Source: JAKFWI01 sp031398975
Lineage (GTDB): Bacteria; Pseudomonadota; Alphaproteobacteria; Caulobacterales; Aquidulcibacteraceae
Length of the DNA: 28,168 nt
Assembly: GCA_031398975.1 (NCBI GenBank)
Contig: JANNOI010000022.1
Span: 1 to 28,168, forward strand
Direction of reading: 5' to 3'
The translations under genes and the position numbers were made by a program. A model generated the notes under the pieces. It did not search any database, was not told where the DNA came from, and worked only from the letters and a program-made list of their open reading frames with translations. Shown piece after piece: positions 15,778 through 21,655 of the stretch. Numbering within the stretch: the first letter of the stretch is position 1; the number at the start of each line of letters is the position of its first letter.

Positions 15778-16611
15778 ATGAATTACCGCCACGCCTTCCA
15801 CGCCGGCAATCATGGCGATGTGCTGAAACACGCGGTCCTGATGCTTTGCCTGGAGCATCTGCGACGCAAGCCCACCCCCTTCGCCGTGCTCGACACCCAT
15901 GCCGGGGCGGGGATCTACGACCTGGAGGGCGAGGCGGCGGCGCGCGGGGGCGAGTGGCGGGGCGGGATCGGGCGGCTATGGGGCGCCCCCCCGCCCCCCG
16001 GGCTCGGGCCCCTGCTGGAGGCGGTGCGCGCGATCAACCGCGACAGCGGCCAGCGCTTTTATCCGGGCTCTCCGGCCCTGATCGCCTCCCTTCTGCGCGC
16101 GGGCGACCGTCTGGCCGCGTGCGAACTCCACCCGGAGGAGGAGGCGCTGCTGCGCACGCACTTCCTCAACGACCCCCGCGTCCAGGTGCACGCCCGCGAC
16201 GGCTGGGACGCGCTCACCGCCCTGCTCCCCCCGCCTGAGCGCCGCGGCCTGGTTCTGATCGATCCCCCCTACGAAGCGCCGGGCGAACTCGAGCGCGCGC
16301 CCGCGGCGATCGCCAAGGCGCTGTCGCGGTTCGGGCATGGCGTGGTTTTGTGGTGGCGGCCGCTGAAGAGCGCCTCAAGCGTCGCCGCCGCCGATGGGGA
16401 GCTGCTTGCGCGTACCAACGCCCCGATGCTGCGCGCCGATCTCGCGGTGTCCGCGCCGGACGCCTCAACGCGCCTTGCCGCTTCCAGCGTGCTCCTGGTC
16501 AATCCCCCGTTCGGGCTGGAGGCGGCGCTGACAAGCCTCCTGCCCCCGCTCCGCGAGCGCCTGGAAGCGGGGCCCGGCGCGTATTGGCGTGTCAGCACGC
16601 CTAAGCGGTAG
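15778..16611 (+). CDS. rlmJ: 23S rRNA (adenine-N6)-methyltransferase RlmJ
   Basis: RlmJ methylates A2030 of 23S rRNA at N6. The 277-residue protein begins with the family hallmark MNYRHAFHAGNHGDVLKH and has the SAM-binding DTHAGAGIYDL. It carries the catalytic motif LIDPPYE (D-P-P-Y) and ends with SVLLVNPPFGLE, all in the usual order and length (E. coli about 280). The ATG at 15778 is chosen because the hallmark starts there; an earlier in-frame start at 15730 would add residues absent from the family. The gene is divergent from the histidine kinase. Its stop overlaps by 11 nt, tail to tail, with a small proline-rich gene. Confidence 0.95.
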   Translation: MNYRHAFHAGNHGDVLKHAVLMLCLEHLRRKPTPFAVLDTHAGAGIYDLEGEAAARGGEWRGGIGRLWGAPPPPGLGPLLEAVRAINRDSGQRFYPGSPALIASLLRAGDRLAACELHPEEEALLRTHFLNDPRVQVHARDGWDALTALLPPPERRGLVLIDPPYEAPGELERAPAAIAKALSRFGHGVVLWWRPLKSASSVAAADGELLARTNAPMLRADLAVSAPDASTRLAASSVLLVNPPFGLEAALTSLLPPLRERLEAGPGAYWRVSTPKR

Positions 16612-16774
16612 AGGCGATCGGCTGGGGCCTGTTGTCTGGCAGCGGGGCGGGGTTCGGGAAGGGCTGCGGCTCGGGCGCAGGCGGAGGCAAGGGTTGCGGC
16701 GTCGGATCGATCGGAGGCACTTCGATCGGGGGATCTCCCGGCCCGGGCATGACAAAGCGCTGTGCGTCCGTCAT
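16601..16774 (-). CDS. Small proline-rich protein of unknown function
   Basis: A 57-residue frame starts at ATG 16774, overlapping the PRC-barrel stop as ATGA, and ends at 16603-16601. After MTDAQRFVMPGPG, it consists of repeated acidic/Pro motifs (DPPIEVPPIDP, then P-A-P-E-P-Q-P-F). Twenty-one of 57 residues are proline; there is no signal peptide, membrane segment or cysteine. The translational coupling to the stress-associated PRC-barrel gene is the main support that it is real. Function is unknown; it may be an unstructured linker or binding peptide. Some risk remains that it is chance coding in GC-rich DNA. Confidence 0.5.
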   Translation of the reverse strand: MTDAQRFVMPGPGDPPIEVPPIDPTPQPLPPPAPEPQPFPNPAPLPDNRPQPIASTA

Positions 16775-17133
16775 CGCCAATAGCCCTCCCGGCCGTAATA
16801 GCCGAACACGGGTTCGCGCCAAGCGGCGTCATCGCTTTCGAGTTCGGGCTCGCTGAAAGAGGGCGCGTTCTTCAAAGTCTGTTTGTCGTACGGAATGACA
16901 TAGCCCTGACGCTCGACGTCATATTTGAGCACCGACCACGGGATCGGGTGATACTTCTCCCCGATCCCTAACACGCCCCCGAACGAAAGCACCGCGCACG
17001 CCACTTCGCCGGTCCGTTTGTGCAGCATCAAAGTCTTGACGCAGCCGAGATGATCGCCGTCCGCGGCGTAAACCTTCGTGCCCCCGACCTTCGCGGCCGA
17101 GATCAATTCATGGGGAGGGGCGTCGGTCTGCAT
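16771..17133 (-). CDS. PRC-barrel domain protein
   Basis: This 120-residue cytosolic protein has a PRC-barrel fold in its first ~80 residues (ISAAKVGGTKVYAADGDHLG, VACAVLSFGGVLGIGEKYHPIPW, then LKYDVERQGYVIP). An acidic/aromatic tail ends in EPVFGYYGREGYWR. Stand-alone PRC-barrel proteins of this kind are frequent general-stress-regulon members in alphaproteobacteria. Their biochemical role is unclear. The ATG at 17133 has a GGAG about 9 nt upstream. It is divergent from the EcfG-type sigma factor, has its own GGAAC-type promoter, and is coupled to the small proline-rich gene downstream. Confidence 0.9.
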   Translation of the reverse strand: MQTDAPPHELISAAKVGGTKVYAADGDHLGCVKTLMLHKRTGEVACAVLSFGGVLGIGEKYHPIPWSVLKYDVERQGYVIPYDKQTLKNAPSFSEPELESDDAAWREPVFGYYGREGYWR

Positions 17134-17166
17134 GGCGCGTTGCTCCGCTGGGTATATGGGCTTGAG

Positions 17167-17191
17167 TACGCTTGGCCGCAGGCGGAGTTCC
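17167..17191 (-). promoter_or_regulatory. EcfG-type promoter of the PRC-barrel gene
   Basis: On the minus strand GGAAC (17187-17191), 16 nt, then CGTA (17167-17170), 33 nt before the ATG of the PRC-barrel gene. It has one mismatch to GGAAC-N16/17-CGTT. It lies back to back with the sigma-factor promoter in the same 158-nt divergent gap. Confidence 0.58.
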
Positions 17192-17226
17192 CCTGTCGAA
17201 CGCGGGCGCGCGGCGTCGGCGGAACG

Positions 17227-17251
17227 GGAACGCGGCTTAAGCTCACGCGTA
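17227..17251 (+). promoter_or_regulatory. EcfG-type promoter of the sigma-factor gene (autoregulation)
   Basis: GGAAC (17227-17231), 16 nt, then CGTA (17248-17251), 40 nt before the sigma-factor ATG. One mismatch to the GGAAC-N16/17-CGTT consensus. A second GGAAC at 17221-17225 has no matching -10. Positive autoregulation is common for EcfG sigma factors. Confidence 0.58.
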
Positions 17252-17291
17252 TGCCCTTGGCCTGACGAGGTCGGAGCCGGAGATAAACATC

Positions 17292-17891
17292 ATGCGCGCA
17301 CCTGCCGAATTCGGCCAAAGCGCGAGCGAGGCCGCGCTGCGATGGCGTCAAGACATCATCGCTTTGATACCGACCCTTCGCGCTTTCGGATTGTCGTTGT
17401 CACGCAACGCCGACGACGCCGACGATCTGGTCCAGGACACGATCGTGAAGGCCTGGACCCACCGGGACAAGTTCACTCCCGGAACGAGCCTGCGCGCCTG
17501 GATGTTCACCATCCTGCGCAACACGTTCTACACTCAGGCCGTGCGCCGCAAGCGCGAGGTCCGCGACGAGGACGGCGCGATGTCAGGCGCGCTCTCGACG
17601 CCGGCGAGCCAGGAATGGAGCCTCGAGGTCGATGCGCTGCGCCTGGCGCTGCAGAAACTCCCCAAGGAGCATCGCGAGGCGATCGTGCTGGTGGCGGCCG
17701 CGGGGCTCACCTACGAGGAGGCGGCGATCGTCATCGGGTGCGCCGTGGGCACCATCAAGAGCCGCATCAACCGCGCGCGAACCCTGCTGACGCGCATCCT
17801 GGCCGAAGACATCGAAGAGCTGTTCCCCCACCGCCTCGCCCATCCGCGACCTCCTGCCGACCCCGCCCAGCCGGACACCGGCGGGGCGTAA
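17292..17891 (+). CDS. EcfG-family (ECF15-like) RNA polymerase sigma factor
   Basis: The 199-residue protein has sigma region 2 at about 23-82 (LIPTLRAFGLSLSRNADDAD, DLVQDTIVKAW, FTPGTSLRAWMFTILRNTFY). Region 4 lies at about 119-163 (LQKLPKEHREAIVLV, LTYEEAAIVIGCAVGTIKSR, INRAR). The combination GT-LRAWMFTILRNTFY and GCAVGTIKSR is typical of EcfG/SigT, the alphaproteobacterial general stress sigma factor normally held by the NepR anti-sigma and released by PhyR. Neither nepR nor phyR is adjacent here, so it may be an additional EcfG copy or an unlinked main one. GGAG lies 9 nt before ATG 17292. The upstream GGAAC-type box suggests autoregulation. Confidence 0.93.
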   Translation: MRAPAEFGQSASEAALRWRQDIIALIPTLRAFGLSLSRNADDADDLVQDTIVKAWTHRDKFTPGTSLRAWMFTILRNTFYTQAVRRKREVRDEDGAMSGALSTPASQEWSLEVDALRLALQKLPKEHREAIVLVAAAGLTYEEAAIVIGCAVGTIKSRINRARTLLTRILAEDIEELFPHRLAHPRPPADPAQPDTGGA

Positions 17892-17894
17892 CGG

Positions 17895-17923
17895 GATCGG
17901 GAGCCGGAACCCCCTCCCCGATC
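17895..17923 (+). terminator. Hairpin after the sigma-factor gene
   Basis: GATCGGGAG (17895-17903) can pair with CTCCCCGATC (17914-17923) with one bulged base, just after the sigma-factor stop. No clear T-tract follows, so termination is uncertain. The loop contains the GGAAC box of the next promoter. Confidence 0.35.
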
Positions 17924-17930
17924 GGCGGTT
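17906..17930 (+). promoter_or_regulatory. EcfG-type promoter of the DUF4142 gene
   Basis: GGAAC (17906-17910), 16 nt, then GGTT (17927-17930), 40 nt before the ATG of the DUF4142 lipoprotein gene. One mismatch to the consensus. The site lies within a hairpin that could end the sigma-factor transcript. Confidence 0.55.
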
Positions 17931-17970
17931 AAGACGGCGCCATCAAGCCCCAAAAACGGGAGGACACCTC

Positions 17971-18567
17971 ATGAAGACCCTTTTCAGGACGAGCGCGCTG
18001 GGAGCGGTGCTGGCCCTGGCCGTCGCCGCGTGCGGACAGGACGCCGATCAAGCCGCCACGACCCCCCCGCCGGCCGCCCCGGCGAGCGACCCCGCAGCCA
18101 CGACAGCCCCCAATCTGGAAGACGCCGCCCGGCGGACCGCGGCTTTCGCCGGCGAGGCCGCGCAATCGGACATGCTGGGCCTCGAGCTCGCCAAGCTCGC
18201 CCAGCAAAAGAGCGCCAGCGCCGAGGTGAAGGATCTGGCCGCCACGCTGACCGGCGAACATACGAGGACCTCCGCCGAGCTCGCGACCTGGGCGGGCGGC
18301 GCCAACGTGCAATTGCCGACCGCGCTCGCCTCCGCGCAGCAATCGAACATCGACAACCTCCGCGCCGCCGACGCGAAAGGCTTTGACGACAAATACCTCG
18401 ATATCGTGATCGATCAGCACGAGGACGCGGTGGAGGCCTTCCAGGACTATTCCGAAGGCGGGGGCGACCTCACGCTGAAATCCTGGGCGAGTTCCACCCT
18501 GCCGGGCCTGCGGGGGCGCCTCGAAACCGCCAACGCGCTGCGCAAGACCGTAAATAAAACCCAGTAA
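17971..18567 (+). CDS. DUF4142 domain lipoprotein
   Basis: This 198-residue protein is predicted to be a lipoprotein: hydrophobic leader MKTLFRTSALGAVLALAVAAC with lipobox VAAC (Cys21), then an Ala/Pro/Thr-rich linker to about residue 48. A helical DUF4142 (ferritin-like fold) domain follows (AGEAAQSDMLGLELAKLAQQK, DLAATLTGEHTRTSAEL, YLDIVIDQHEDAVEAFQDYS). DUF4142 proteins sit in the envelope and are often induced by stress; their biochemical role is not established. GGGAGGA precedes the ATG at 17971. The EcfG-type box 40 nt upstream places it with the preceding sigma factor. Confidence 0.92.
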   Translation: MKTLFRTSALGAVLALAVAACGQDADQAATTPPPAAPASDPAATTAPNLEDAARRTAAFAGEAAQSDMLGLELAKLAQQKSASAEVKDLAATLTGEHTRTSAELATWAGGANVQLPTALASAQQSNIDNLRAADAKGFDDKYLDIVIDQHEDAVEAFQDYSEGGGDLTLKSWASSTLPGLRGRLETANALRKTVNKTQ

Positions 18568-18581
18568 GCCTGCGAAAACTG

Positions 18582-18617
18582 CCCGGGGTCTGGCGAAATT
18601 TACTGTGAGACCTCGGG
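18582..18617. other. Hairpin between the DUF4142 and response-regulator genes
   Basis: CCCGGGGTCT (18582-18591) pairs with AGACCTCGGG (18608-18617), ten base pairs with one G-T wobble and a 16-nt loop, 15 nt after the DUF4142 stop. It lacks a T-run, so it may be a weak terminator or an mRNA 3' stabiliser. The remaining 245-nt gap to 18812 is AT-richer than its surroundings and shows no gene. Confidence 0.35.
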
Positions 18618-18812
18618 TATCGGCTCTCAACAATATGCCGAAAAAATGGGGCGGCGCTCCTAAATCTTGGAAAAGATCGGCCTTTTGGTAAATTGCAGCG
18701 CCTGCGGATTCTTGGGTAGGCGCGCATCGATTTCCATGTAAAGTGCTTAAGCAGGACAGCGGGTTTTTAGGGACGGGTGCGTGGGGTGCGCGCTCGTTGG
18801 CGGGAGAGCCGC

Positions 18813-19223
18813 ATGTCAATATTGAGCGACCTACGCGGGATGTTCCGGGGCCGCGTTCTCCTGATTGAAGATGAGGCTGTGATCGCGCTCGAAGTGGCGT
18901 CCATCCTCCAGAAAATGGGCTTCGAGGCGGTGGATATCGCGGGCACGGCCGCGCAGGCCTGCGCCCAGGCCGCCGAGCACGCCTATGACGCCGCCGTGGT
19001 GGACATCAAGCTCCACGCCGGCAACAGCCTGGAAGCGGCCGCGATCCTGCACACGCAAAACACGCCCTTCGTATTCGCCTCGGGCCTCGAAGACGGGGGT
19101 GGCGCGCTTGATCTATCCGCCCCGCTGCTGCGCAAGCCCTATGGCGAGAACGAGCTGCGCGACGCGCTGGCCGCGGTAATGTCGCGCGCCAAGCGGGGCC
19201 CCTTGAACTCGGAGGCCGCTTAG
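18813..19223 (+). CDS. Single-domain response regulator (receiver only)
   Basis: The 136-residue protein is a CheY-like receiver with no output domain. The acidic pocket is IEDE (19-21), the phospho-acceptor is Asp64 in AVVDIKLH, and the conserved Lys is K108 in LLRKPY. The hydroxyl position reads PFVFASG, close to the PFVFATG type found in PhyR's receiver and in single-domain regulators such as SdrG/LovR of the general stress pathway. That similarity plus the nearby EcfG-type sigma factor suggests a phosphate-relay role in stress signalling, but this is inference. The ATG at 18813 follows GGGAG by 6 nt. No GGAAC-type promoter was seen before it. Its stop is 5 nt from the convergent small gene. 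Confidence 0.92.
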   Translation: MSILSDLRGMFRGRVLLIEDEAVIALEVASILQKMGFEAVDIAGTAAQACAQAAEHAYDAAVVDIKLHAGNSLEAAAILHTQNTPFVFASGLEDGGGALDLSAPLLRKPYGENELRDALAAVMSRAKRGPLNSEAA

Positions 19224-19228
19224 GCCCA

Positions 19229-19486
19229 TTAGCCGTCCGGATCGGCGCCTTCGCGGCGATCAAGCTCGGTGAGCGCCTCCACCACGTCCAACAGGCGCGT
19301 GGGCTCCCCGCCGCCCATATTCTCATTCTCCGCCCGCTGGAGCGCCATGGCCTCGGCCTTCCAATGCGTCAGCAGCGCGCGTTTCTCCGCCGGCGTCAGC
19401 GTGGGGGCTTCGAGGATGGCGCGGGGATCGGGAAACGCCTGCTCCAGGCGGGGATCGGCCGGAGGTTCGTGTTCGGGCGTGTTCAT
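19229..19486 (-). CDS. Small helical protein with an AEKRALL(x)HWK ... GGGEP motif
   Basis: This 85-residue protein (MNTPEHEPPADPRLEQAF...) has a disordered acidic N-terminus, then LTPAEKRALLTHWKAEAMALQRAENENMGGGEP and a final helix LLDVVEALTEL. The layout resembles short uncharacterised alphaproteobacterial proteins with an 'AEK..LL..W..DA..L..A..E.M.GGEP' pattern; I know no biochemical function. The ATG at 19486 has GGAAG 7 nt upstream; an in-frame GTG at 19507 overlaps the preceding stop and is the alternative. It is probably co-transcribed with the upstream membrane mini-protein from the GGAAC promoter at 19746-19770. Confidence 0.8.
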   Translation of the reverse strand: MNTPEHEPPADPRLEQAFPDPRAILEAPTLTPAEKRALLTHWKAEAMALQRAENENMGGGEPTRLLDVVEALTELDRREGADPDG

Positions 19487-19503
19487 CCCAGCGCTTCCCA
19501 CCG

Positions 19504-19710
19504 TCACAGCAAAATCAACCAGAGAGATGATATCAGGCCGAACGCAAACCCGCCCACGAACGCCGCCGTCCGCGCCCGGCCCCGCTCAGACGCGGCGTGC
19601 GCCTCTTCCGCGCGCGGCGCCCCTTCGGCTTGATCCTCAAAGGCCAGCGGGTCGCCGCCGAGCACCCCGGCCATGGGAAATGGGATCTGACGCACGCTGA
19701 CTTCGCTCAC
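19504..19710 (-). CDS. Small C-terminally anchored membrane protein
   Basis: A 68-residue frame starts at GTG 19710, which has a strong AGGAG 8 nt upstream. The protein (MSEVSVRQIPFPMAGVLGGD...) has a charged, Ala/Glu-rich middle and a single C-terminal hydrophobic segment (TAAFVGGFAFGLISSLWLILL region), suggesting a tail-anchored inner-membrane protein. No family was recognised. The perfect EcfG promoter motif 36 nt upstream, the strong ribosome-binding site, and the close downstream small gene make it likely to be real and stress-induced. Confidence 0.72.
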   Translation of the reverse strand: MSEVSVRQIPFPMAGVLGGDPLAFEDQAEGAPRAEEAHAASERGRARTAAFVGGFAFGLISSLWLILL

Positions 19711-19745
19711 CGGGGCTGCTCCTGATCGCGGGGCGATTCGCATAG

Positions 19746-19770
19746 AACGGCGGCGCGGCCCCACGGTTCC
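19746..19770 (-). promoter_or_regulatory. EcfG-type promoter of the small-protein pair (exact consensus)
   Basis: On the minus strand GGAAC (19766-19770), 16 nt, CGTT (19746-19749): an exact match to GGAAC-N16/17-CGTT. It lies 36 nt before the GTG of the 68-residue membrane protein and points at it. This is the best-matching site with a 16-nt spacer in the window. Confidence 0.65.
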
Positions 19771-19857
19771 GGGAGCGCCGCGCGGGCGCGCTTAAAGAAG
19801 GTTCGCTTGACGTACGATCGGCCGCCGCCTTGATGGTCACGCAGGAGGCGCGACCCC

Positions 19858-20886
19858 ATGCGCACGACACTCGGACGGGTGAGCCACCGCGCCGGCGCGC
19901 TCGCGGGCGCACTTGCGGTAGCGCTTGTGTGCGCGTTTGGGCTGGCGCTGCGCTTTACGCCCGCGGCGGCGGACACGCCCCCGGGCAAACGCTGCGTCAA
20001 TCTGGGGAACGCGCTCGAGGCGCCGCGCGAGGGCGAGTGGGGCTACCGGATCGACCGACGCGATCTGGCCAAGATCGCCGCCGCCGGGTTCGACGCTGTG
20101 CGCGTGCCGGTAAATTTCAGCATCTATGCCGCGCGGAAGCCGCCCTACACACTCGATTCCAGAGTGCTGCGACGGGTGGATCAGGTGCTGGACTGGGCAC
20201 AGGCGGCCGGCCTCTCCGTGAGGATTGACGTCCACCATTACGAGGAAATCTACGAGGACGCGCAGGCCGAGGAAGCGCGCTTCCTGGCGATCTGGCGCCA
20301 GCTGGCCACGCGCTACCGGGCCCGGCCGCCCAGCGTGGCGTTCGAGCTGTTGAACGAGCCCAGGGGCTCGCTGATGGACGTGGGCGTGTTGCAGGGCTTG
20401 CAGGCGCGCGCGCTGGCGGTGATCCGGGAAACCAATCCCACCCGCTGGGTGATCGTGTCCGGCCCTGACTGGGGCACGATCAACGGCCTCGATCTCTACT
20501 CTCCCCCGAACGACCCCCGGGTCGCCACGTCGATTAGCTTCTACGATCCGTTCAACTTCACCCATCAGCACGGGCATTTCCTGAATTACGATCTGCGCTT
20601 CGGTCGAGCCTGGGGGCAGCCGGAGGATATCGCCGAGGTTCAGGCCCGCGTCGCGCGCGCGGCCGCCTGGGCGCAAGCGCGCAACACGCCGCTCGTGGTG
20701 GGGGAGTTCGGCGTGTATCGCCGCACGCCGCTGGAGGAGCGCGCGGCCTGGATGCGCACCGCACGCGAGGCGTTCGACGCGCACGGGCTCGCCTGGTGCG
20801 CGTGGGACTTCGCCGGGGAATTCCCGATCTATGATCGCGATGCGAAAAGCTGGATCGAGCCGATGCGGCGAGCCCTGCTGGACTGA
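19858..20886 (+). CDS. Secreted or membrane-anchored GH5-family glycoside hydrolase (cellulase-like)
   Basis: The 342-residue protein has an N-terminal hydrophobic leader (about 14-34, possible cleavage after PAAA) and a GH5 (beta/alpha)8 domain. The acid/base is Glu167 in FELLNEPRG and the nucleophile is Glu283 in LVVGEFGVY. Supporting GH5 positions are RVPVNF, the His pair at 126-127 (DVHHYEE) and the FYDPFNFTHQH segment. It probably cleaves a beta-glucan-like chain outside the cytoplasm. Next to a polysaccharide export operon, it may trim or release the exported polymer rather than digest external cellulose (inference). AGGAGG lies about 8 nt before ATG 19858. It is convergent with the TPR-like gene. 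Confidence 0.92.
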   Translation: MRTTLGRVSHRAGALAGALAVALVCAFGLALRFTPAAADTPPGKRCVNLGNALEAPREGEWGYRIDRRDLAKIAAAGFDAVRVPVNFSIYAARKPPYTLDSRVLRRVDQVLDWAQAAGLSVRIDVHHYEEIYEDAQAEEARFLAIWRQLATRYRARPPSVAFELLNEPRGSLMDVGVLQGLQARALAVIRETNPTRWVIVSGPDWGTINGLDLYSPPNDPRVATSISFYDPFNFTHQHGHFLNYDLRFGRAWGQPEDIAEVQARVARAAAWAQARNTPLVVGEFGVYRRTPLEERAAWMRTAREAFDAHGLAWCAWDFAGEFPIYDRDAKSWIEPMRRALLD

Positions 20887-20899
20887 TCAACCGGACTGA

Positions 20900-21655
20900 T
20901 CAGCTCTGCGGCCCCGGGGGCGCGCAGGCGGGGTCGCTCAACAGCGCATCGATCTTCAGCGCGAGGCCCGGATCGGCGGAGCCCATCCGCAGCGCCCGCA
21001 GCCACTCGCGCGCGCCCGGGCCTGTGCGCGCGTACCCGCACGCTTCCCGTTCCACCGCCGCGCGCAGATCCCCCTCCAGCAGGCGCCAGGCGCGCCCCGC
21101 CGCCTCCAGCCGGACATTGGCGAGCCCCGCTTCGCGCCCGTCCCCGCCGTCCCCGCTATAGGCGTAGGAGCGGGCCAAGGCGATCGCGGCCGCACCGGCG
21201 CCATTGGCCTCGATGCTGCGCGCCAGCGCCAGGCGGGCGAAGCCCTCCGGATCGCGCGGCGCCAAGGCGGCAGCGCGCGCCGCCGCACTCGCCGAGGCCG
21301 CCGCCAGCACCGGCGAAGTGGCGGACGCGGTCGCTTCGGTGGCCTGCAATTGGCGGGTCTGGGCGAGCAGGTTCCAGAGGCGGGGATCGTCCGGCGCGAC
21401 GCGCAGGCCCTGCTCCAGGGCCGCCTGCGCCTCCGCGAACAGGGTGTCGCGTTCGAGCCCGCGCGGCAAGGCGGCGGAAGCGGCCAGAATCTGGGCGCCC
21501 TTCGAGGCCGCGTGCGTGGCCCACGCCGCACGCACCGTGTGGGCGATCGTGGCGAGAGCCAAGCCCGCCAGGGCCAGCGCCACCGCCCCGCGGAGTACGG
21601 CGCTAGCGAATGTAATAGGTCTGGTAGAGTTCACTGTAGGAATCGCGTCCGTCAT
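20900..21655 (-). CDS. TPR-like inner-membrane protein of the polysaccharide locus
   Basis: This 251-residue protein has one N-terminal membrane segment (about 22-40, AVALALAGLALATIAHTV) and an Ala-rich helical region with TPR-like repeats (DTLFAEAQAALEQGLRVAPDDPRLWNLLAQTRQLQ; SAAARAAALAPRDPEGFARLALARSIEAN). No enzyme motif is visible. It follows the BY-kinase gene on the same strand and overlaps its 3' end by about 53 nt if the ATG at 21655 is used; a GTG at 21634 is an alternative. By position it recalls the small membrane TPR proteins (VpsP-like) of other polysaccharide operons, but similarity cannot be confirmed by eye. Confidence 0.78.
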   Translation of the reverse strand: MTDAIPTVNSTRPITFASAVLRGAVALALAGLALATIAHTVRAAWATHAASKGAQILAASAALPRGLERDTLFAEAQAALEQGLRVAPDDPRLWNLLAQTRQLQATEATASATSPVLAAASASAAARAAALAPRDPEGFARLALARSIEANGAGAAAIALARSYAYSGDGGDGREAGLANVRLEAAGRAWRLLEGDLRAAVEREACGYARTGPGAREWLRALRMGSADPGLALKIDALLSDPACAPPGPQS

